A stretch of 64,000 nt of DNA from Enoplolaimus lenunculus (GCA_030248215.1 JASANG010003810.1:496001-560000), one strand, 5' to 3'; shown: positions 45,207-55,900, numbered from the stretch's first letter. Numbers and translations are program-made. The notes: generated from the sequence alone by a model not told the origin.

Positions 45207-45402
45207 GGCCCATGTAAAAATCAGGGGCGAAACGTTTTTCTGTGGGACTAGAAAAGAGTAAGTTTAAGCTGTAGACTAATTTTTTTGCATGGCTTAGCCT
45301 TAGGCTTAGGCTTAGGAATATGCTCATTCTTACGCTTAGGCTTAGGCTTAGGCTTAGGAATATGCTTATAATACGGTTCCGTCCCTGTTTTTTGCATTGG
45401 CC
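45207..45402 (+). mobile_element. GGCC-1 MITE, TSD
   Basis: GGCCCATGTAAAAATCAGGG at the left, CCTGTTTTTTGCATTGGCC at the right. Flanks ATAAGTTT and ATAAATTT match at 7 of 8. Confidence 0.9.
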
Positions 45403-45729
45403 ATAAATTTTAAAATTAACCTTTTTCATGGTTTCTGGTAAGAAAAATGTAGTCGCTCAGTACTCGAAAAGATTTACATAAGATTATACTACTGCGAAAT
45501 CAATTCCTCGCTATCTTCTGGCCAATCGCAAGCTCATCCTTGCTAGGAAATGCTCAAAATTTTTAAGACGAGCATACAATAATCTTTATATGACTTACAA
45601 GTGATGTTGAAACTTTCCTATTGGTGCAATTTATTTTAAGGGGACTGTGTGGTCCCCCTATGGCCTCGGGCCAAGCTACGTCTTCATCGATACTCCCTAG
45701 CGCATCCAAAGGGGACAATGCTTATGTCC
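45403..45729. other. no gene recognised
   Basis: No exon or named repeat. Confidence 0.4.
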
Positions 45730-46002
45730 TTAACCCTTTCTCACATGAATATTTTCTATTTCCCCTGACACCTACTTTTATGCTAGGATTCGAACTCGGG
45801 TGACTGGCGTGGGAGGCGTATACCATCACCACTCAGCTATAGGAGCTTGACGCTGGAGCCCGAGGGGGCTCTCACGTCTTGTGGTTATTTAGTACTATGT
45901 ATACGTGTTGCAATTGTTAAACACGGTGCGATATATATACTATTTAACGTATATACACTGCGCTCAGTAGCCTACAGGCAACTCAATGTGAGAAAGGGTT
46001 AA
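45730..46002 (-). mobile_element. TTAA-tRNA element, intact ends
   Basis: TTAACCCTTTCTCACAT at 45730 and its exact reverse complement ending at 46002. On the minus strand the core reads TAGCTGAGTGGTGATGG (A box), CGCCTCCCACG (tRNA-Gly CCC-like anticodon arm) and GAGTTCGAATCC (B box). TTAA plus CCCTTT ends fit piggyBac-type insertion. The acceptor stem does not pair, so it is not a working tRNA gene. Confidence 0.9.
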
Positions 46003-46150
46003 TGCAGAAAATTTTTCTGTGACAAAATGATGATGTTCCTATTTTACAATTTTCCCCGTCGGAAAAATGGCACATACAAGCATACAGTAAAAATTGCGTT
46101 TCATAACTTTTGCCAGTCCGTTCCTCGTCAGAAATTTGTGAATCCACCCC
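46003..46150 (-). repeat. GGATTCA interspersed repeat, reverse
   Basis: TTTTACAATTTTCCCCGTCG, GCGTTTCATAACTTTTGCCA and GTCAGAAATTTGTGAATCC reverse the order seen at 49548. It abuts the TTAA-tRNA element. Confidence 0.7.
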
Positions 46151-46293
46151 CGTGGCGCTGATCTAAGCATACGGCTTTTATTTTAGGTTTGTCAAGCCAA
46201 GCCATAGTCTATAGAGACCCATTGCGCGGAACGCTAATTTGCATTTTTCTTAATGTTTTTTACCTTCTATTGTTTGTTGTGTATCATGGTTAT

Positions 46294-46715
46294 GGTTGCG
46301 CTTTACTTGACGTCCAGCGCCGTCCGTCACAGTGCGTCATCCTTACGGCGCCGGCCGTCACAGTGCGTCATCCTTACGGCGCCGGCCGTCACCGTGCGTC
46401 ACTCGTATGCGGCCGGCCGTCACCGTGCGTCACCCGTACGGGGCCGTCAGTCACTGTACGTTATCGTACGTGTATCATTTACGTATGATACCGTACGATG
46501 ACGGACGGCGTCGCACGGTTACGGACGGCGCCGTACGGGTGACGGACGGCGCCGGACGGTTACGGACGGCGCCGTAGTGGTGACGGACGGCGCCGTTCGT
46601 CACTCGTACGGGGCCGTCCGTCACTGTACGTTATCGTCCGTGTATCATTTACGTATGATACCGTACGATGACGGACGGCGTCGTACTGGTGACGGACGGC
46701 GCCGGACGGATATAC
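46294..46715. repeat. CG-rich foldback array
   Basis: The left part repeats CCGTCACAGTGCGTCATCC and GGCGCCGG; the right part repeats its complement GGTGACGGACGGCGCCG. Two hairpin centres GTATCATTTACGTATGATAC lie at about 46471-46490 and 46642-46661. The start GGTTGCGCTTTACTTGACG resembles the left end of the 60276 MITE. CpG density contrasts sharply with the flanks. Confidence 0.85.
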
Positions 46716-46938
46716 GTAGTGGAATATCAGGGGCGTCTTATCGCTTTGGTATTATTCAGAGGGGGCAGTTCCATATAAAAGGCATCTGAAAGGAGGGTCC
46801 CCTAGAATTCAGCAAGTCATTTTAAAATTCCTTGCAAAAAGAGTCTTTGTTTCCGTTAAATATCGCCCTGTCTACAGGACGTACGCCCCACCGTAGCAAT
46901 TAATGCGCTGAGTGCAAAATTGTAGCCACAGGTAACCT

Positions 46939-47209
46939 TTAACCCTTTCTCAAATGAATATTTTCAATTTCATATGAGATGCACTTTCAAGGTAAGATTC
47001 GATCCCCGTCTCTCGCGTGGGAGGCGTTTACGATGACCACTCAGCTATAGGAGCTTGACGCTCGAACCCGTGGGGGCTCTCACGTCTTGTAGAGATTTTG
47101 CACTACACATATATGTTAGAATTGTTAAACACTGCTCACAGGGTCTGTGTTGCTCATTTATTATTTGTATTTAGTTGCTCATAGTATACTCTATGAGTTA
47201 AAGGGTTAA
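46939..47209 (-). mobile_element. TTAA-tRNA element, copy with best anticodon arm
   Basis: TTAACCCTTTCTCAAAT at the left, AAAGGGTTAA at the right. The minus-strand core AAACGCCTCCCACGCGAGAG keeps loop CTCCCAC with stem pairing typical of tRNA-Gly(CCC). Confidence 0.88.
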
Positions 47210-47369
47210 TTGGCAATGAGTGATTTGGTTTTGGCCATAAATGATCCGGTTTTGAAATTTTTTCCATGTTTGAGCTTTCCTTGAACCCTAAAAACCAGTC
47301 GAAATATATTATTTTCCATTTTGACTCGGTAATATTTCAGTTGTCGTTTCAAGCATTTAAACTAAAGTG

Positions 47370-47779
47370 CAGGCCATAACCGGATATCAGTTTCCGTCGT
47401 TTGTGAGAAAAATCAGCATACGTGTCCTGTTTTATTTCCGTATAGGAATGCCAGGAATTACGCTATATACTTATGCGCAAAATTAGTAATCAATTAAATG
47501 TTTTTTCAAAATGAAATAAAAATTACGAACTTTATCCAAAATGTTAAAATTTTTGATGCATCTTCCACTTTTTTGAAACATTTTACAAAAACAAAGCGAA
47601 TATTTGCACGTCTCAGTTGTGTTAACAGAAACAGAAAACATCTTTGAAACTTTCATAGTTCAGCATCCGTTTTCTGTTTCGTTTTATTTCGATTATTATC
47701 CGTTTCTGTTATTTTTACTATCCGTTTCCGTTATTTTTACTATCCGTTTCCATTATTTTTACTATCCGTTTCCACCCTG
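47370..47779. mobile_element. CAGGG hAT-like element with tandem sub-terminal repeats
   Basis: CAGGCCATAACCGG at the left, CCGTTTCCACCCTG at the right. Flanks CTAAAGTG and CTAAACTG match at 7 of 8. Near the right end TTATTTTTACTATCCGTTTC is repeated three to four times. Confidence 0.75.
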
Positions 47780-48157
47780 CTAAACTGTATATTAATTATA
47801 ATTCTATATTTTTCACAATATGGAATAATCTTTAAATCAAAGTGGTGATTGGGTCACATATTCTAATCGTTAATAGAGTTAGCAAACCAAATTGTCATAG
47901 AGAAATTCTTACAATTCTTTATCAACCAAAGTTGCCTTGTTCAACTGTAAGTCTGCTATTACAGGCTTGCATCGCCAGCGTCTACATTTACGCTCTCATT
48001 TTAGCGTCGTCTTAATTAACCATATTCTGTAATTACTATTTGAGTTAATTTTAACTCATTTTTTGTATTTAATTTTAAAACCTTAATCTTTATTCCAAAT
48101 TTACAACGTATATAATTGTTGAAATTCAACTTTTTCACCCTCATCCTGAGCGCAGTC

Positions 48158-50583
48158 ATGGTAATGTGTGACTCACCAGCTCAAACGCGCAACGGTGGTC
48201 CAGTGATGACGCTAAATTTAACCGGAATCGCAAGCTCAGTAACCTCTGACCCGAGTTCAACACCGGTCGGAAACGTATCTGCCGTTCATGTGGCGTCAAA
48301 TTCAACTCCGGCACCACCGACACTTTCAAACGGCCTCCCTCCGAATTCAAATGTACACCACTCATCAGCAACTGCAGTTGAAATTGCCGATAATTGCAAC
48401 TGCACTATGAACAATACTGCGTGCAATACTGCTGCAGTATCCGGTATAAATAGCGTATCCGGTATTAACAATTCTAGTGGTTCCGGCTGGCAACCGAGTA
48501 GCGGAAGTAGTAGCAGTTGTAGTGGTAGTAACACTAATGACTGTTGCACTTTAGGAACTGGTGAACAACTTGCAGTCGCTCTACGACAATGTCCACCGTC
48601 AGTCATGGCAGGGGTTAATCATCCAGGTGTTGGAGGCTTCCCGTCAAAAGACAACGATGCGATCAAATTGTTTGTGGGCCAAATTCCGCGAAATTTGGAC
48701 GAAAAAGATTTGAGGCCGCTGTTGGAACAATTTGGCAAAATTTACGAGTTTACCATACTCAAGGATAAGTATACTGGCATGCACAAAGGTAACAAATGAA
48801 ATTCAAACGGCTCGTGTACACCTTATCTCTCGCACGCTCAACACGCTTAGGCTTAGAGTCAACGTTAGGCTTAGGCGTGGCGTAAGTTTGACAACCAAGT
48901 TTGTCCTAGTTTCTACCTAAGCCTTCGTCTTAAATTTAAGCTAAGCCGTAGCCTGAAGGCTCTTGTACTCGCCTCGTATTTAAGGTTAAACTTAAGCTAA
49001 GCCATTACCTGAGTCCCGGAATAAGCTTAAGGTTTAACGTAAAATACAAGGCGAGTACAAGAGCCTTTGCATACAAATATGAGTGTTATTGGAGACCAAA
49101 TTGTGAGTTAAAATAGATTAATACACTGCAAAAAAATGGTGAGTCAAATTGAGTCTCTCCGAAAAAGGCTCTGCGGGACTACATAAACTGAGTCAAATTC
49201 GACTCCGCCAGAGTCAAACGGGCGACTAAGTGAGTCTAATTTGACTCTGACGGAAGTGAATTTGTTTCAGTTTGTGTAGTTCCGTAGAGCCTATTTCGAA
49301 CACACTCAAATTTGACTCGCCATTTTTTTGCGGTGTACTGAGAAAAGACACAAGACCAGTAGCAGAATTTGAATTGAAATCTTTGTTGGCGTTTTGTCTC
49401 GTTGGTATCATTGTTAATGATTTGTCAATTTGCAGTTTTGTGACCCCCGTATCTTTTGATTGGTATTCTCTCGAACGAAACTGCTGAGCGATTTGTTTCA
49501 AAATTAGGAGCCAGGTGGGGGTATGCGAGTAAAATGATGCCGCTCGTGTCAGCGGTGGATTCAGAAATTTCTGACGGAAGTCGGTCTGGCAAAAGTTATG
49601 AAACGCAATTTTTACTGTATGCTATATATGCGCAAATGTTTGTAGGATGCAAAAAAAATTGTAAGGTATCGAGCTTTCTTACCACTTTAGTGCAACAAAT
49701 TTTCGCGCGAGGGGCGTACGCCACCCCACACGCCGCATCCCCTCTGTATCCGCTGTTGGCTTGTGTTGTTTTAGATATTTTTCTACTTCTAAACAGGCTC
49801 ATAGCCAGGTCAACCTGCTCGCGCAGCTGAAACAATCTTAGAAAGGGCATGAAATTCAAAGCTTACAAGCTGGGTTGAAATTTTTCGACGGAGGACAAAC
49901 GTTTGTTATGCGCAGCTCAGGTTGTTCTGGACCGCTTCTGCCTATGATCTGGGCCCATAATCTCAAATGCATATAGGACCTATTATCAGTTAGTAATATG
50001 CCATCAAACTAACGAACTGCTGCAATTGCAGATCTCAAAATTTCCACAAAGTAGAATAGATCGAATGGAATAAATGTGCTGAATTTCCAACCTCACCATT
50101 CACTGGTTCGAAAGTTACCAGACTTATCACCAACTGGTAATAGGTGCTACACACATTTGAGACTACGGGCTCTGGCTTCAAGGCACATATTCTCAAATGC
50201 GTATAGCACCGATCATCAGTTAGCGATAAGTGTATCGCCAACTGGTGATAAGTGCTACACATATTTGAGAATACGGGCTCTAAATTCAACTGTCATTTAA
50301 GTTGACGGTTGAAACGAATATAAATTCATGCGAGAAAGGGTTAAATTTTGCAAACGCTTTAAAATTCGTCGAACGCTGAGTAAAACGTTGCTGTTGTTCG
50401 ATTAAACTAAACCTAAAATAGTAAATATTTGTTGTTTTGTTGTTGTTGTTTTAAGAAAACCTAAAATAGTAAATATTTATTGTTTTATTATTGGGTTTAG
50501 GTTGTGCCTTCTTGACGTATTGTGAAAAAGACAGCGCACTCATGTGCCAAGCAGCATTGCATGACCAGAAGACATTACCAGGG
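48158..50583 (+). CDS. CELF/Bruno-like RNA-binding protein, first two coding exons (partial)
   Basis: CELF proteins bind UGU/GU-rich RNA and control splicing and translation. Exon 1 is 48158-48788 and exon 2 is 50501-50583 (83 nt), joined GT-AG in phase 1 as G|GT, giving 238 residues with phase 0 at the next donor (GGG|gtaagt). Residues 1-165 are low-complexity Ser/Asn/Thr/Gly. RRM1 starts near residue 167: RNP2 LFVGQI at 171-176, [17 protein letters not shown], and RNP1 KGCAFLTY at 210-217 split by the intron. HDQKTLPG closes exon 2, where CELF genes commonly have a junction. ATG 48158 has G at -3 and +4; ATG 48164 is a second option. An in-frame TAA lies at 48113, and GCGCAG just before 48157 could be a 3' splice site of a 5'-UTR intron. 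RRM2, the linker and RRM3 were not found downstream. Closest to Bruno-3/UNC-75 type by eye. Confidence 0.93.
48956..49067. repeat. intronic inverted repeat (hairpin)
   Basis: AAGGCTCTTGTACTCGCCT at 48956 pairs with AGGCGAGTACAAGAGCCTT ending near 49067. The arms extend about 43 nt with a loop of about 25 nt. It lies 170 nt into the CELF intron, so the pre-mRNA could form it. Confidence 0.85.
49124..49335. mobile_element. CACTG-1 MITE in CELF intron
   Basis: CACTGCAAAAAAATGGTGAG at the left, CGCCATTTTTTTGCGGTG at the right, TA on each side. Confidence 0.88.
49548..49755 (+). repeat. GGATTCA interspersed repeat in CELF intron
   Basis: GGTGGATTCAGAAATTTCTG, AAAAGTTATGAAACGCAATT and AAAAAATTGTAAGGTATC; the best-preserved copy of the family here. 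Confidence 0.7.
49952..50172 (+). mobile_element. TCTCAAATG foldback element, full copy
   Basis: ATAATCTCAAATGCATATAG at the left and TGCTACACACATTTGAGACT at the right are inverted; interior AACCTCACCATTCACTGG. Confidence 0.83.
50187..50282. mobile_element. TCTCAAATG foldback, 96-bp deletion form
   Basis: CATATTCTCAAATGCGTATA runs almost directly into GTGCTACACATATTTGAGAA, leaving essentially two inverted ends. Confidence 0.8.
50409..50500 (+). promoter_or_regulatory. duplicated UGU-rich 3' splice-site region of CELF exon 2
   Basis: AACCTAAAATAGTAAATATT occurs at 50409 and again about 49 bp later, each followed by a T/G-rich run (TGTTGTTTTGTTGTTGTTG in the first), ending in the acceptor TTTAG at 50500. 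Two candidate branch/polypyrimidine modules precede one acceptor. UGU-rich tracts are known CELF ligands, so autoregulation is possible (inference). Confidence 0.55.
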
Positions 50584-50629
50584 GTAAGTAGGTTTGTTAT
50601 TATTATTTTTCATCAACTATCAACCCTAA

Positions 50630-50829
50630 TGCCCATGTCAAGATCAGGGGCGGAACGTTTTTCTGTGGGACTGCAATGGAGTAAGCTTAAGCTTTAGACT
50701 ATTTTTTTGCTTGGCTTAGGCTTAACCTTAGGTTTAGGAAAATCCTTATTCTTACGCTTATGCTTAGGCTTATGCTTAGGCTTCGGAATAAGATTCAATA
50801 CTGTTCCACCCCTGTTCTTTACATTGGCC
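50630..50829 (+). mobile_element. GGCC-1 MITE, TSD, just after CELF exon 2
   Basis: TGCCCATGTCAAGATCAGGG at the left, CCCTGTTCTTTACATTGGCC at the right. Flanks AACCCTAA and AACCCTCA match at 7 of 8. It starts 46 bp past the 5' splice site. Confidence 0.9.
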
Positions 50830-51076
50830 AACCCTCATAATGTTTGGTTACAATTAACAAGGTGATACCCCGACGCTGGTTACCCCCTCAAAAATTTATT
50901 GCATAGTTTACCCAAAAATACATGTTTTTGCTCGAGAGTTAATAGGTCAGAAATATTTTCACGCTCGCTACACTTGCTAACACATTTGATGCTTGATTCG
51001 AATGATACCCATTCGAAAGAACAACTTGGTCAGCATTTGGTTTTCGGTAAGGTTGTGTGTTTATAAAATACTAAAA

Positions 51077-52082
<1,006 letters not shown>

Positions 52083-52345
52083 TATTCGACCCATGTCCAA
52101 TTGTGACCCATGGGTTGTCGATTAATGTCCCATTGTAACCCATTGCTAGTTGACCCCTGAGCCATTGTGAAGCATGGGTAGTCGACTCATGACCCATTCC
52201 GACCGATGGGTAGTCAACTATGACCCATTGTGACACATGGTTAGTGAACCTTTGATCCATTGTGACCCATAGGTGGGATCTATAAAACCAGTGTGACCCA
52301 TGGGTAGTCGACTCATGACCCATTGTTACCCATGAGTAGTCGACG
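52083..52345. repeat. about 32-bp GACCCATTGTGACCCATGGG satellite, 8 units
   Basis: Units contain GACCCATTGTGACCCATGGG and TAGTCGACTCAT with moderate divergence. Ends abruptly at a truncated GGCC-1 element. Confidence 0.88.
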
Positions 52346-52351
52346 TCAATC

Positions 52352-52509
52352 TTTATTCTTAAGCCTAAGCCTAAGCCTAAACGTAAGAATAAGCATATTC
52401 CTAAGCCTAAGCCTAAGCCTAACCAAGCAAAAAATAGTCTAAAGCCTAATAAGCTTACTCTGTTTTACTCTCATAGAAAAACGTTCCGCCCCTGATTTTT
52501 ACATGGGCC
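52352..52509 (-). mobile_element. GGCC-1 MITE, reverse, left end lost
   Basis: GCCTAA hexamers in two blocks with GTAAGAATAAGCATATTCC between; right end CCTGATTTTTACATGGGCC. The left terminus is replaced by the 32-bp satellite. Confidence 0.85.
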
Positions 52510-52749
52510 CCAGTTCCGCTTTACCCCTTTTCCCCGGGTAAGTCCAATTTATTGCCGATGTCAGTAAGCGGATACAATGGAACAAGATATCCGAGATAAA
52601 TGCCGTCGCAAAATTTTTGGAAACACTCGAAAAATGGGCGTCTTGTTTTCGATAATCTAAATCCGGTTGGTCAAAAAACTTTAACATGAGGCTCCTGAAA
52701 TGTCGTTGGCACGTCTGTTGTCCGGTGCCCGAGTACCCACAGGAGTCAT

Positions 52750-53101
52750 GGCCAATGTTACTTTAAGGGGCGTAGCAGTAGATTAAGTGTATTCCTAAAC
52801 GTAAGCCTAGCCTTAGCGTTGTAAAAATGAGATCCTAAGTCTAAACCTAAGCCTAAGCCTAATCCTAAGCCTAAGCCTATGCCTACACTGTACGAAACGA
52901 TTCAGTGAATCGAATTTGACTCTGGTGGAGTCGAATTTGATTCATTTTGTGTAGTCAGGAAAAGCCTATTTCCCAGACAGTCAATTTGACTCCCCATTTT
53001 TTACAGTGTAAGCCTACGTAAAAAATGTAATCTAGAATCTAAAAACGTACTCTTTTATAGACCCGCCAGGAACCTGGACGCCCCTTAAAGTAACATGGGT
53101 C
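52750..53101 (-). mobile_element. GGCC-2 MITE, TSD, split by a CACTG-1 MITE
   Basis: GGCCAATGTTACTTTAAGGG at the left, CCCCTTAAAGTAACATGGGT at the right. Flanks GGAGTCAT and AGAGTCAT match at 7 of 8. GCCTAA hexamers inside, interrupted at 52886-53008. Confidence 0.9.
52886..53008. mobile_element. CACTG-1 MITE nested in GGCC-2, TA duplicated
   Basis: CACTGTACGAAACGATTCAG at the left, CATTTTTTACAGTG at the right, TA at 52884-52885 and 53009-53010. Removing it rejoins GCCTA|AGCC. Confidence 0.9.
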
Positions 53102-53472
53102 AGAGTCATTAATGAACTTCGCAGGTTAGCAATTAAATTTTGCGAAATTAGAAATTATTAAAGAACGCAAGACTCGAATGTTGGTTGTTTTCATAAACAC
53201 AATCGCACACACGAACATTTCATCATTATTTTAGTCGAGATCTGCACGTTAATAAGTCTCATTATTTTCGTGCAAACACTCATGTACACGCGCGTGTAAA
53301 CTATGATAATTCGTGCTAAATCAAAGCTTATGTTAAGCTTGAATCCGCTAGCAAGTCTCAAACAAAGCACGAAACGTATCGATGTAACCGCGTAGGCAGG
53401 AGGGTCTTTACCGCGAAGGCGCGGGGGGGGGGGGGTGTTTGAGATTTTTGTAAAAGATATGTTACATTCATT
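53102..53472. other. no gene; poly-G run at about 53425-53436
   Basis: GCGCGGGGGGGGGGGGG-type homopolymer, otherwise unremarkable. Confidence 0.5.
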
Positions 53473-53745
53473 GGCTCATGTAAAGATCAGAGGCGGAACG
53501 TTTTTCTGTGGGACTGCAATGGAGTAAGCTTAAGCTTTAGACTAATTTTTTTGCATGGCTTAGGCTTAGGCTTAAGCATAGGATATGCTCGTTCTTACGC
53601 TTAGGATTAGGCTTAGGAATATGCTCATTCTTACGCTTAGGGTTAGGCTTACCTTTAGGAACATGCTCAATCTTACGCTTAGGCTTATATTAAGGCTTAG
53701 CAATATGCTTATAATACTGTTCCGCCCCTATTGTTTACATTGGCC
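53473..53745 (+). mobile_element. GGCC-1 MITE with several TTAGGC blocks
   Basis: GGCTCATGTAAAGATCAGAG at the left, CTATTGTTTACATTGGCC at the right. Flanks CATTCATT and CATACTTT match at 6 of 8. Confidence 0.87.
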
Positions 53746-53924
53746 CATACTTTTTCAGCGTGCAAGCTGAGCGACCCCTGTCCCAAAAATTTAATAAAAC
53801 GTAACCATTCGTTTTCTGAAATCTATTTTACTAAAAATAAGAATAAAAATTAATTTTACAAATTAATTGCTTAAATTTTTTGGGTGCAGGCTCAGGAACC
53901 GCTTACCTCGTTTCCGTTGGGAAG

Positions 53925-54055
53925 CTAATAACTCATAGGAAGAGCATACAAAGTTTGTCCGGCGACCATACAAGCGAAGCTGAAATATTTCTAGGTGGGC
54001 AAAAATTTTCCTCAGGCTCTGAAGTTCCCTGGCTGGCTTCTGGCTACTGGTCGAG
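53925..54055 (+). mobile_element. CCGTAGCC-like fragment
   Basis: AGAGCATACAAAGTTTGTCC, AAGCGAAGCTGAAATATTTC and GGCTTCTGGCTACTGG follow the family order but are diverged. Confidence 0.5.
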
Positions 54056-54082
54056 AAAAAGATCAACCTAGCCAGGTTGGAA

Positions 54083-54268
54083 ACCACATGGTACAGAACA
54101 GGGTCGTGACAGTAGTATAATATTTCAAGCCGAAATCTAAGCGAATGCTTACGTGTAAGAATAAGCTTATACCTAGACGTAAGCAAAAAAAAATTGGTCT
54201 TAAGCTTAAGTTTACTCTATTGCAGTCCTGCAGAAAAAAACGTTCCGCCGCTGATCTTTACTTTTGCC
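54083..54268 (-). mobile_element. GGCC-1 MITE, reverse
   Basis: CACATGGTACAGAACAGGGT at the left, CCGCTGATCTTTACTTTTGC at the right. Hexamers largely decayed. Confidence 0.78.
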
Positions 54269-54507
54269 AAACTTGACAAACAAAAATACAAACAACAAGG
54301 GTATAAGGGATTTTAGACGAAAGAATATCATATTCTTTCGTTCAAATGCGTGTCGTCTCTCAAGACATTATTAAAAGATCAGATATCTAAGTAGTTTCTA
54401 TACCTAGAGTCATATTGAAAATATACGCAATGAGAATATATGCGTTGAAAACTGAAAATACAACCGTGGCACAAAATAGCTCCGAACCAATCAAATTTTT
54501 TATCAGG

Positions 54508-54672
54508 TAGCAGACCCGTAGCCAGCTCACCTTGCTAGGGGTTAAAAAATTTTCACGAGAGGCATACAAAGGTTTACGTTGACTGTACAAGCAAGGTAGA
54601 AAATTTTCTATGGTGGGCATCATTTGCCCAAGGGTGGCTGATTTTCCCCTACTTCCCTACTTGGCTACGGAT
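54508..54672 (+). mobile_element. CCGTAGCC element
   Basis: GACCCGTAGCCAGCTCACCT at the left, CTACTTGGCTACGGATC at the right: clear inverted ends. Confidence 0.85.
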
Positions 54673-54830
54673 CAGTCATATAGATGCGCTGAATATACGA
54701 GTAGCTAATTCTATTTTAGGAACCATTATATGTGTGTCTTATTTCGGTGCCGACTAATACCGATCTAATATTTTCGGGTACATTTTTGTTATATCAAATC
54801 TACTAAAATTCGTTTTAGTACATAGACTCG

Positions 54831-54985
54831 ACCCGTAGCCAGGGGTCACCTTGTTTTGAGACTAAACATTTTTCAGGAGGGGCATACAAGAGTTTTCGAT
54901 GACTTAAGGTTGAACATTTTTTAGGAGGCCAAAACTCTTACAGGAGAGCTGAGCCGTCCCGGCCCTCCGTTGGCTCCAAGCCCGA
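54831..54985 (+). mobile_element. CCGTAGCC element
   Basis: ACCCGTAGCCAGGGGTCACC at the left, interior AGTTTTCGATGACTTAAGG, worn right end CGTTGGCTCCAAGCCC. Confidence 0.78.
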
Positions 54986-55436
54986 TATTGAAGATATATA
55001 TATACATAACATATATATATATTCATTTCTCAATACATATGAACGAAAAATTTAGTCCTTCACGCTTCCCCCTGTGAAAAAGTTGTGACATCCCTGCGAG
55101 ACCAACTTGAAATATTTATTCTTCGGTGGAATACACGCCGGTCCCGTTGTTAATTTTTACCCCCCCCCCCTCGCACTGGTGAACTCTGTAACAGGCCTAT
55201 TTCGCCAGTTAATCTTTGTTTTCAACGAAATTTCGAACAAAATATTACTAATAACATCGTTTAAATATAGAACTATAAACTTATAAGCAGATTGGCAATC
55301 TTAATAATTTCAAAATTTGTGATAATTTTATGCTTTTGAAAATATGACAGAAACGCAAGCGAATCAAAATTAATCAGGTGAAAATTGATTTTTGCAAAAC
55401 AAATTCATTAAGTCAAACGTTTAAAACCTTCTTTAG
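54986..55436. other. no gene; short TATATA tract and poly-C run
   Basis: TATATATACATAACATATAT at about 54996-55020 and a C homopolymer at about 55150-55161. No exon seen. Confidence 0.5.
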
Positions 55437-55570
55437 ACGTGCAAGTTTTGGTTTGCTGCGACAACTTGCAGGTGCAAATTGCACGCAGAACTTGCATTTT
55501 TTTCATCAACCAACGAGCAAACGGTTGCAACAAATTCAGTGAACTTGCATGGCTATCCACACATGTGAAC
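55437..55570. mobile_element. TAAGCCCTA MITE fragment
   Basis: GCACGCAGAACTTGCATTTT, TTCAGTGAACTTGCATGG and CACACATGTGAAC match 38680-38780. Termini missing. Confidence 0.7.
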
Positions 55571-55606
55571 AACGATTGTTGAAATTTTTGAAGCACCAAT
55601 CTGATC

Positions 55607-55757
55607 AGAGCCGTAGCTAGCTCACCTTGCTAGGGTAACTAATAAATTTTTCCGGAGCAGCATACAAGACTTTTCTATGGCTGACAAGCAAAGTTGAAAA
55701 TTTTCCAGGGGTGGAGCTGAGCCCCATGCCCTTCTCCACCTTGGCTGCGGGTCCCCG
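55607..55757 (+). mobile_element. CCGTAGCC element
   Basis: AGCCGTAGCTAGCTCACCTT at the left, CCTTGGCTGCGGGTC at the right; interior GACAAGCAAAGTTGAAAATT. Confidence 0.8.
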
Positions 55758-55900
55758 CGATGCTCAATAGGATTAAGTTTAGGAATATGCTTATAGATTT
55801 ATTAAAAGGCTTTAACGACCCTGGGCGGCGACAAGTTGTCGGGCGCGGTATTGTCATAGACTCTTTTCTATTCTTTGCTATTTCATCTTAAATCTAAGAG

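Noticed and set aside
48116-48157. Upstream extension of the CELF protein from TTG at 48116
   Set aside because: It would need a non-ATG start directly after an in-frame TAA. The ATG at 48158 has a better context and a possible 3' splice site just before it.
48156-48606. Antisense frames over CELF exon 1
   Set aside because: Shadows of the real plus-strand coding exon.
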